This document shows, one piece after another, positions 1 through 6,500 of a stretch of 8,013 bases of DNA. The translations under genes were made by a program, and so were the position numbers. Numbering within the stretch: the stretch's first letter is position 1; each line of letters begins with the position of its first letter. The notes under the pieces were generated by a model. It saw only the letters and a program-made list of their open reading frames with translations, was not told where the DNA came from and did no database searches. Source of the stretch: Actinomycetota bacterium (GTDB taxonomy: Bacteria; Actinomycetota; Actinomycetes; S36-B12; UBA5976); the NCBI GenBank assembly GCA_016870945.1, contig VGAH01000040.1, positions 1-8,013 of the forward strand, in the 5' to 3' direction.

Positions 1-1
1 T

Positions 2-559
2 GCAACAGTGATTGCTGAAGGCAGCGTGATTGGGCCCGACGTGACTTTGTCTAACACCACCGTCGGCGTCGGCGCGCGAGTAGAGCGCTCAAGCGTTAAG
101 GATTCGAAGATCGGCGCCGGAGCTTCGGTTGGCCCCTACGCACACATCAGACCGGGCACGGTAATTGATACCAGTGTGCATATTGGGTCATTTGTGGAAA
201 TTAAGAACTCCTCACTTGGTGTCGGGGCGAAGGTTCCTCACTTAACGTACGTGGGTGATGCCGACATTGGCGAGGGAACGAACATCGGTGCTTCTTCGGT
301 CTTCGTCAACTACGACGGTGTCAACAAGCATCGAACGAGCATTGGTAAACACGTTCGCGTCGGCAGTGACACCATGCTCGTTGCGCCCGTCAAGATCGGC
401 GACGGCGCCTACACGGCAGCAGGTAGCGTTATCACTGAAGACGTGCCACCAGGTGCGATGGCAGTGGCGCGTGAACGACAGCGCAATATCGAAGGGTGGG
501 TCAAACGAAAGCGCGGTGGCACCGAAGCAGCACGTGCCGCCGAAGCAGCAGAAGACTAA
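2..559 (+). CDS. glmU: GlmU, bifunctional UDP-GlcNAc pyrophosphorylase / glucosamine-1-phosphate acetyltransferase, C-terminal part (5' end off the window)
   Basis: GlmU makes UDP-N-acetylglucosamine, the cytoplasmic precursor of peptidoglycan. Only the C-terminal acetyltransferase half is visible (185 residues of a protein usually 450-490 long); the reading frame is open to the left edge, so the start and the uridylyltransferase domain lie upstream. What is seen is a left-handed beta-helix of hexapeptide repeats with the acetyltransferase active-site residues in the right spacing. Aligned by eye to E. coli these are Arg333 (codon 149-151, in YAHIRPG), Lys351 (203-205, in FVEIK), the catalytic His363 (239-241, in PHLTY), Tyr366 (248-250) and the NYDG block (308-319). 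The GSDTMLVAPV and GAYTAAGSVITEDVPPGA stretches are also standard. The protein ends with NIEGWVKRKR and a short Ala/Glu-rich tail of about 15 residues. The prs gene follows 33 bases later, a common actinobacterial pairing. The identity is secure; only the start is missing. Confidence 0.97.
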   Translation, partial: ATVIAEGSVIGPDVTLSNTTVGVGARVERSSVKDSKIGAGASVGPYAHIRPGTVIDTSVHIGSFVEIKNSSLGVGAKVPHLTYVGDADIGEGTNIGASSVFVNYDGVNKHRTSIGKHVRVGSDTMLVAPVKIGDGAYTAAGSVITEDVPPGAMAVARERQRNIEGWVKRKRGGTEAARAAEAAED

Positions 560-578
560 GCGGCAGCGCGGGCTAATT

Positions 579-586
579 GAAGGGGG
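579..586 (+). promoter_or_regulatory. Ribosome binding site of prs
   Basis: GAAGGGGG lies 6 bases before a GTG codon at 593. This strong purine-rich site fixes the prs start at GTG, which is also where the protein begins to match the PRPP synthetase family. Confidence 0.8.
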
Positions 587-592
587 CAACTC

Positions 593-1579
593 GTGAGTGA
601 CATCGAGACCACCACCAGCAAGAGATTGCTGCTTGTCTCTGGTCGCGCCAACGAACCCCTGGCTGAGGCAGTCGCCCTAGAGCTTGGAACAAAACTTGCT
701 TCGCTTACGGCTTATGACTTCGCAAATGGCGAAATATTCGTCCGCTTTAACGAATCAGTTCGAGGCACTGACGCGTTCGTTTTGCAGAGCCATTCAGACC
801 CAATAAACAAATGGATCATGGAGCAAATGCTCATAATCGATGCGTTACGTAGAGCTTCTGCCAGGCGCATAACGGTGGTCGTGCCTTATTACGGTTATGC
901 GAGGCAAGACAAAAAGCACCGCGGTAGAGAACCGATCTCGGCAAGACTCGTCTCAGATTTGATGCGCACCGCTGGCGCAGATCGACTGATGGCAGTTGAT
1001 TTACACACTTCTCAGATTCAAGGTTTCTTCGATGGGCCAGTTGACCACTTATTCGCACTCAATCTTTTGGCTGAGCATGTACGAAAGAACATCGACGTCA
1101 GCAAAATTACCGTGGTCTCACCTGATGCGGGCCGCGTGCGTGTTGCCGAACGCTGGACGGACGTCTTGGGCTCGCCGTTAGCGATCATTCATAAGCGGCG
1201 CGACCCCGACATTCCAAATGAAGTTCGAGTTCTTGAGGTCGTCGGTGATGTGAAAGACCGAATCTGTTTGCTGGTGGATGACATCGTTGACACCGGTGGC
1301 ACCATCATCAAAGCGGCAGAGACTTTGTTTGATTACGGTGCCTCAGCCGTGATCGTGGCGGCAAGTCATGCGGTGCTTTCTGACAACGCCGCCGAGCGTT
1401 TACAGCAATCACGTATAACCGAGGTCATCGTCACCGACACCCTGCCTGTTACCCAGGCACAAAGCTTTGAGAAGCTGACAGTTCTCTCGATCGCGCCGCT
1501 GCTAGCTACCGCGATTAACGAGGTTTTCAACGAGGGTTCTGTGACCCAACTATTCGATGACGGCAGGCTGCAGGCTTAA
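593..1579 (+). CDS. prs: Ribose-phosphate pyrophosphokinase (PRPP synthetase, class I)
   Basis: Transfers pyrophosphate from ATP to ribose 5-phosphate, giving PRPP for purine, pyrimidine, NAD, histidine and tryptophan synthesis in the cytoplasm. The 328-residue length is typical. Motifs in order are: FANGEIFVRFNESVRG (43-58), part of the N-terminal half of the duplicated fold; YARQDKKHRGREPISARL (102-119), the ATP-binding region; DLHTSQIQGFFDGPVDHL (136-153), the metal/nucleotide signature with its His; SPDAGRVRVAERW (176-188) with the catalytic flexible loop and KRRD (201-204) after it; and DDIVDTGGTI (229-238), the ribose-5-phosphate/PRPP-binding loop. The Thr and Gly variants in DLHTSQIQGFFDGP are common in actinobacterial enzymes. 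The start is GTG at 593, supported by a strong ribosome binding site. The gene sits between glmU and rplY, is probably co-transcribed with glmU, and shows no missing residues. Confidence 0.97.
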   Translation: MSDIETTTSKRLLLVSGRANEPLAEAVALELGTKLASLTAYDFANGEIFVRFNESVRGTDAFVLQSHSDPINKWIMEQMLIIDALRRASARRITVVVPYYGYARQDKKHRGREPISARLVSDLMRTAGADRLMAVDLHTSQIQGFFDGPVDHLFALNLLAEHVRKNIDVSKITVVSPDAGRVRVAERWTDVLGSPLAIIHKRRDPDIPNEVRVLEVVGDVKDRICLLVDDIVDTGGTIIKAAETLFDYGASAVIVAASHAVLSDNAAERLQQSRITEVIVTDTLPVTQAQSFEKLTVLSIAPLLATAINEVFNEGSVTQLFDDGRLQA

Positions 1580-1591
1580 TTTCGCACGCGG

Positions 1592-1597
1592 TAGACT
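1592..1597 (+). promoter_or_regulatory. Possible -10 element of a promoter for rplY and downstream genes
   Basis: TAGACT fits the actinobacterial TANNNT -10 pattern and lies in the only sizeable gap in the operon. A start of transcription near 1604 would leave a leader of about 45 bases. No convincing TTGACA-like -35 box is seen at the right distance (near 1569-1574), so this is a tentative call resting on six bases and context. Confidence 0.28.
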
Positions 1598-1604
1598 TCG
1601 CAGC

Positions 1605-1620
1605 GGTTTAGAACGAAACC
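1605..1620 (+). other. Small hairpin in the rplY leader
   Basis: GGTTT (1605-1609) and AAACC (1616-1620) pair perfectly around a six-base loop. No T-run follows directly (the next bases are CCCCC), so it does not look like an intrinsic terminator. It lies 18 bases before the rplY ribosome binding site and would be in the mRNA leader if transcription starts near 1604. With only five pairs, two of them G-C, chance is a real alternative. Confidence 0.25.
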
Positions 1621-1638
1621 CCCCGATTTAAGAAACAG

Positions 1639-1644
1639 TAGGAG
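1639..1644 (+). promoter_or_regulatory. Ribosome binding site of rplY
   Basis: TAGGAG is placed 6 bases before a GTG at 1651. It decides the rplY start, and the protein from that GTG (MADVSLVV) aligns with the start of the L25 family. Confidence 0.75.
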
Positions 1645-1650
1645 TAACAA

Positions 1651-2169
1651 GTGGCTGATGTCTCGCTGGTAGTAACCCCACGCGGTGGTTTTGGCAAGGG
1701 GCCTGCGCGACAACTGCGTCGTTCGGGTTTGGTTCCTGCTGTTTTTCATGGGGACGGGGTGGGCGCAGAAGGTAAAGCAATCGCAGTTCCGTTAGCGCCC
1801 TTGTCGTTAGCTTTGATCAAGCCGATGGCGATCTTGGAAGTTCAAGTTGACGGGCGCAACATTAAGGCAGCACCTCGCGACGTTCAGCGCCACCCAGTAA
1901 GCCATGAAGTCGAACACCTAGAGATCGTCGAACTAAGTGAATCCCAGGTGCGCGAGCGTGAAGTCGCAGCTGTTGCTGCCATCGAGGCTGAAGTTGAAGC
2001 CGCTCGTTTGTCTGCGATTGAATCTCGCCGCCTTGCTGCCATTGCCGCTGAGACAGAGGCGAAAGAAGCTGCCGCTGCTGCTGCAGCCGCTGCTGCGGCC
2101 GCGCCAGTTGCGGGTACTACTGAAAGTGCGGCAACCGAATCAGCAGCTGGTGAAGGCGGTAGCGACTGA
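1651..2169 (+). CDS. rplY: 50S ribosomal protein L25 / general stress protein Ctc, with an atypical alanine-rich C-terminal tail
   Basis: L25 binds 5S rRNA in the central protuberance of the large ribosomal subunit; longer Ctc-type members are linked to stress in Gram-positive bacteria. Residues 1 to about 95 are a good L25 domain: a basic RGGFGKGPARQLRRSGLVPAVFHG block (11-34) and DVQRHPVSHEVEHLEIVEL (77-95). Ctc proteins of other actinobacteria normally continue with VRRGEKV and a second beta-barrel (TL5-type) domain, for a total near 200 residues or more. Here that domain is absent. Instead residues 96-139 are a charged, Ala/Glu-rich stretch likely to form a long helix, followed by 12 consecutive alanines (140-151) and a low-complexity Ala/Glu/Thr/Gly tail. 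The total is 172 residues. The start is GTG with a good ribosome binding site. The stop TGA overlaps the probable CTG start of pth, suggesting coupled translation. The family call is firm; the role of the tail is unknown. Confidence 0.9.
   Translation: MADVSLVVTPRGGFGKGPARQLRRSGLVPAVFHGDGVGAEGKAIAVPLAPLSLALIKPMAILEVQVDGRNIKAAPRDVQRHPVSHEVEHLEIVELSESQVREREVAAVAAIEAEVEAARLSAIESRRLAAIAAETEAKEAAAAAAAAAAAAPVAGTTESAATESAAGEGGSD
2068..2103 (+). repeat. Alanine-codon run in rplY (12 consecutive GCN codons)
   Basis: Twelve GCN codons in a row encode Ala140-Ala151 of L25. All four alanine codons are used (GCT, GCC, GCA, GCG), so this is not a pure trinucleotide repeat and is probably maintained at the protein level rather than by recent slippage. 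The pattern also produces low-complexity shadow ORFs in the other frames. Confidence 0.85.
2152..2159 (+). promoter_or_regulatory. Putative ribosome binding site for a non-canonical pth start
   Basis: GAAGGCGG lies inside the 3' end of rplY. Its GAAGG core ends 9 bases before the CTG at 2166 and 12 bases before the ATC at 2169, the two candidate starts of pth. The spacing favours CTG. Confidence 0.4.
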
Positions 2170-2747
2170 TCTTTCGCCAGCAACGTTGGCTGGTCGTCGG
2201 GCTCGGTAACCCCGGTGAGAAATACCGAAACACTCGTCACAACCTCGGTGCACTGGTTGTCGAAAGATTCGGTCAATTGCATGACTCAAAATTTCAGGCT
2301 AAACGCAAGATGCATGCTGATGTGGCAGAGGTGTCGGTCTCAGGCGTGAAAAGTGTTTTGGCGCGCCCCACTACTTATATGAATGAGTCTGGCGTGGCCG
2401 TCGCAAGTTTGGCCAGCTATTACTCGGTGCCAACAGAAAGAATCATCATCGTGCACGACGAACTAGATCTAGCCTTCGACACTTTGCGCCTGAAGTTAGG
2501 CGGGGGTGACAACGGGCACAACGGGGTGATTTCCGTCAAAGACCATCTAGGCACGTCTGAATTCATGCGAGTGCGTATGGGTATAGGCCGACCGACTAAC
2601 GGTCAACCCCCCGCTGACTACGTGTTAGCCAAGTTCAGTGCCGCGCAGTCTCAAGCTTTGCCCGCAACTCTCGATCTTGGCAGCAAGGCAATAGAGGCTT
2701 TGTTGGTTAATGGCTTGGTAACCGCACAAAATGAGTTCAATTCATGA
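2166..2747 (+). CDS. pth: Peptidyl-tRNA hydrolase, probably initiated at a CTG codon
   Basis: Pth cleaves peptidyl-tRNA released from stalled ribosomes, freeing tRNA in the cytoplasm. Numbering from CTG as residue 1 (193 residues, normal for the family), the key residues are all present: Asn15 in GLGNPG, the catalytic His25 in TRHN, Asn73 in TYMN, Asp98 in HDELDL and Asn119 in GHNG, matching E. coli Asn10, His20, Asn68, Asp93 and Asn114. The conserved start LVVGLGNPG begins at 2190, yet the frame contains no ATG, GTG or TTG between the in-frame TAG at 2160-2162 and that block. The first ATG (2277) would remove 37 residues, including the catalytic His, and cannot be the true start. CTG at 2166 overlaps the rplY stop as CTGA, the same geometry as the ATGA joining pth to the next gene, and has GAAGG 9 bases upstream. 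ATC at 2169 is the alternative, and a one-base sequence error is also possible. The function is secure; the start is inferred. Confidence 0.9.
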   Translation: MIFRQQRWLVVGLGNPGEKYRNTRHNLGALVVERFGQLHDSKFQAKRKMHADVAEVSVSGVKSVLARPTTYMNESGVAVASLASYYSVPTERIIIVHDELDLAFDTLRLKLGGGDNGHNGVISVKDHLGTSEFMRVRMGIGRPTNGQPPADYVLAKFSAAQSQALPATLDLGSKAIEALLVNGLVTAQNEFNS

Positions 2748-3577
2748 GTGAGGCAAGCTCACGATGGTTCGCCGATGACCCTGTCGAGGTAGGCCGCCAA
2801 CTAAGTAGTGCTAGCGACGTAGAGCTAGCCGCAGTCATTGCTGAGAGTGCAGGCGAAATTCTTTATCGTTTAAGACAAGAAAAGCCGACCACCCCGAATA
2901 AAGAATCATTGCGCGAACTTAGAGACCTGGCTGATCGGGTTTCACATGATTACTTGATGGCAACCCTCGGTGCCGCTCGTCCCCTTGATGCGATTTTGAG
3001 CGAAGAAGGTTCTGACGATTTGGCCCGACTCGCAAACGATCGCACGTGGATCGTTGATCCACTCGATGGAACCAACGAGTACGGGTTAGGCCGTTGGGAT
3101 TTCGCCGTTCACGTGGCTTTATGGCAACGTGGTGAACTTGCCTTAGGCGTTGTCGCGATGCCCAGCCGTGATTTAGTTTTGCGTAGCGATGGTGAGTTCT
3201 CTTCGTTAAAACCCAAAGTGGCTGGTGAACCCTGGCGATTGGTCGTCTCTAGGACGAGGCCACCTGCGAATTTGGCCGAGGTGCTTGAGGCAGTTAAGAC
3301 TCGAACCAGCAGACCCATGGAGATACTTGATGTTGGCTCGGTGGGTGCCAAGGTTGGTGAAATCATCGCGGGGCGTGCCGATGCTTACGTTCACACAACC
3401 GGGTTCTACGAGTGGGACGTCGCCGCGCCAGCTGCCGTTGCTCGGGCTGCCGGTCTGCATGTTTCTCACGTTGACGGATCGCAATTGAGCTTGAATCAAG
3501 AGAACCCGAAAGTTAGTAATTTGTTGGTCGCCCGCCCTGAACTAGCTAAAGTTCTGCTCGACCTAGACATCGCCTAA
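2744..3577 (+). CDS. cysQ: CysQ-like 3'-phosphoadenosine 5'-phosphate (PAP) phosphatase, inositol monophosphatase family
   Basis: A magnesium-dependent phosphatase that most likely converts PAP to AMP, clearing a by-product of sulfate assimilation; some family members also hydrolyse inositol phosphate or fructose bisphosphate. The 277-residue length is normal. Visible metal-site motifs are SEEG (86-89), the signature WIVDPLDGTNEY (102-113) with Asp105, Asp108, Gly109 and Thr110, and YEWDVAAPAAVARAAG (222-237) with Asp225. The wording SRTRPP (169-174), DVGSVGAKV (196-204) and the C-terminal DGSQLSLNQ (244-252) resembles Mycobacterium tuberculosis CysQ (Rv2131c) more than a generic inositol monophosphatase, as judged from memory. 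Its ATG overlaps the pth stop (ATGA), and with no clear ribosome binding site translation is probably coupled. Position between pth and mfd gives no direct hint of function. Substrate preference among PAP, inositol phosphate and fructose bisphosphate is not settled by sequence. Confidence 0.82.
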   Translation: MSEASSRWFADDPVEVGRQLSSASDVELAAVIAESAGEILYRLRQEKPTTPNKESLRELRDLADRVSHDYLMATLGAARPLDAILSEEGSDDLARLANDRTWIVDPLDGTNEYGLGRWDFAVHVALWQRGELALGVVAMPSRDLVLRSDGEFSSLKPKVAGEPWRLVVSRTRPPANLAEVLEAVKTRTSRPMEILDVGSVGAKVGEIIAGRADAYVHTTGFYEWDVAAPAAVARAAGLHVSHVDGSQLSLNQENPKVSNLLVARPELAKVLLDLDIA

Positions 3578-3580
3578 GCA

Positions 3581-6500
3581 ATGACGGCCGCCGGTTTGAT
3601 CAGCGCCGTTGCCAAAGACCCAGGTGTCGAACTCACCTTGCGTGAGTCTCTTAAGGCCGACGTTCGTCAAGTATCGATAACCCCGGGCTTGAGGCCTGCC
3701 CTGGTCGCATGCGTAGCTCAACAAGTTGGTCACCCTGACCTAGTTCTTGTTGTGACTGCTGGTAGCGCTCAGGCAAGTGTTTTGGCGAAGCAACTTAAGT
3801 CGGTGCTCGGTGCGAATGTTTTCGAATACCTCGCTTGGGAGACCCTGTTACACGAGCCCCTTAAGCCCTCGCCACAAGTGGTGGCGATGCGTGCTTCAAC
3901 GATGTCGTCTATTCGCGACCGCGAGCAAGGCGAGCAAAGTGGTCAAGGCGGCCAAGGCGGGCAACCAGTCGGTGAGGCAGCAGTTTTGGTCACTTCGGTT
4001 CGGGCCTTGATGCAGCCGATATTCGCTGATGTCAGCCAGGCAAAAGAATTGCGAATCCAGGTGGGCCAGCAATGGCAGCGAGAGGCGTTACTGAGTGAAC
4101 TAGTCGAGCGCGGCTTCGAGCGTGTTGATTTGGTGCAAGAGCGTGGCGAATTCGCTGTTCGTGGTTCGATCGTTGACTTATTCGTGCCCGTTGAAGAGCA
4201 CCCAACCCGTCTGCAATTTGATGATGACGCGGTCGAAGAAATTCGAACCTTCTCAATCGCTGATCAACGAAGTCTTGATTCCGTGACATCCATTTTGGTA
4301 TGGCCATGTCACGAGAGAATCTCTTCTGCTCAAAGCAATCTAATCGATTTATTACCTAACAATTTCGAAGTCGTCGTCTTCGACCCAGATCGTGTTCGCG
4401 CGAGGGCCGAAGACCTAATTGTGACAGATCTCGCCTTTAAAGAATCAAACTGGCACACCAGTTTTGGCGACGCTAGGGCCTTGAGTGTGGGTCAAGAAAC
4501 CGTAGTTAGTGAGTACGCGCCGCTTGCAGACGTTCAAGAGCAAGCGCGCCAACTTGATCGAAGTTGGCTCGAGTTAACGCCTTTTCACCAAGAAGAGTCA
4601 CCGTTAGAGAGCGCACCGTCGCCTGTCTTTCGTGGCGACTTAACGGAACTCTTAGCCACTTTGCAGCGGTGGCGCGATGATCAGTGGCAAGTAGTGATTG
4701 CCCTGCCAACTCAAGGTGCCATTTTGCGGATGCAAGAGTTCTTAAATGAAAACGAAGTGGGGCTTAAGCGAATAGAGCTCTGGCAGTCGCCGTGGCAGAC
4801 GGGCTTCGTGTTACCGCAGTCGAAGCTGGTATTGCTCTCAGAAAAAGATATTTTCGGCAAAGGTTCGGGCAGTAGCAGTAAGCAACGCATGCCCGCGCGA
4901 CGAAAGGGTGATCTAGATCCGCTCACGCTTACGCGCGGTGAATGGCTTGTTCATTACCAGCACGGCGTGGGGCGGTTCCAAGAGGTGATAAGTCGCGAAG
5001 TTGCCGGCGCCACGCGCGAATACTTGGTGGTCGAATACGCAGCCAGTAAGCGCGGTCTGCCAGCAGATTTGCTTTACGTACCAACTGATCAATTGCACAT
5101 GATTTCTAAATATGTCGGCGGTGAGACACCAAGCCCCAGCAAGTTAGGCGGCGGCGATTGGCAGAAGACCAAGTCGAGGGCTCGCAAGGCAGTCAAAGAC
5201 ATCGCAGATCAACTGGTGCGCCTTTATGCGACCAGAGCTCAAGCCAAAGGCATGACTTTTTCACCAGACACCCCATGGCAGCGAGAACTCGAAGATGCAT
5301 TCGCATATGTCGAGACGCCAGACCAGCTGGTATGCGTCGACGAAGTCAAAGCCGACATGGAAAGACCAATGCCGATGGATCGCGTAGTTGCCGGTGACGT
5401 TGGTTACGGAAAGACTGAAATCGCAGTAAGAGCGGCGTTCAAAGCTGTGCAAGACGGCAAGCAAGTTGCGATTCTGGTTCCTACGACTTTGTTGGTGCAG
5501 CAACACCTAAACACTTTCGCTGAGCGTTATGCGGGGTTTCCGGTCAATGTGCAGGCACTGTCTCGTTTTTCGACCGAAAAAGAAGCGAAAGAGGTTTTGG
5601 CCGCGCTGGCAGAAGGGCAAGTTGACGTGATCATCGGCACTCACCGACTTTTGACACCAAAAGTGAAGTTCCATGATCTCGGCCTGGTGATAGTCGACGA
5701 AGAGCAGCGTTTCGGGGTCGAGCACAAAGAGTTCTTAAAGGCCCTTCGCACCAACGTAGACGTGTTGACGTTGTCTGCGACGCCAATCCCTCGCACACTT
5801 GAGATGGCTTTAACTGGCATCAGAGATCTCTCGGTGATTCAAACTCCGCCTGAAGAGCGACTACCTGTGCTTACCTACGTTGGTTCGTATCAAGAAGCTC
5901 AAGTTGCTGCTGCTATCAGACGTGAACTGGTGCGAGACGGCCAAGTCTTCTTCGTTCACAATCGCGTTGATTCAATCGACCGGGTCGCCCTTCGTTTGGC
6001 CGAACTGGTGCCCGAGGCACGAATTGGGGTCGCACACGGCCAAATGCCCGAAGCCGCTCTAGAAAAAGTGGTGCTCGATTTCTGGGCGGGTGAGTTCGAT
6101 GTGTTGGTTTGCACCACCATCGTTGAGTCGGGGCTGGACATAGCGAACGCAAACACATTGATCGTTGACGCGGCGGACAAACTCGGCCTTGCGCAGCTTC
6201 ACCAATTACGTGGACGGGTCGGGCGAAGTCGCGAGAGAGCCCATGCCTATTTCTTCTATCCGCCAGAAGCAAGCTTGAACGAGAGCGCGTACGAACGCCT
6301 TTCGACCATCGCCCAGCACAACGAGTTAGGTGCGGGTATGGCAGTAGCAATGAAAGACCTAGAAATTCGTGGTGCGGGCAATTTGTTAGGCGGTGAGCAA
6401 TCAGGTCACATTGCCGAAGTTGGATTTGACCTCTACGTGCGACTAGTAAGTGAGGCCTTGGCTGCAGCCAAGGGTGACGCCTCACCAGAAATGCAAGAGA

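Noticed and set aside
242..596. Open frames of 113 and 115 codons on both strands over the end of glmU
   Set aside because: Both overlap the conserved acetyltransferase active-site region of glmU in other frames and show no family-like sequence.
2154..2190. Programmed -1 frameshift making an L25-Pth fusion
   Set aside because: The pth frame is -1 relative to rplY, but it has a stop at 2160-2162, so slippage would have to occur within 2163-2169 (CGACTGA), which contains no slippery heptamer. Re-initiation at CTG or ATC is simpler.
1884..2282. A 132-codon minus-strand frame over the end of rplY and start of pth
   Set aside because: Its low-complexity Ala/Ser-rich sequence is the reverse reading of the alanine-codon run in rplY, and it overlaps two well-supported genes.
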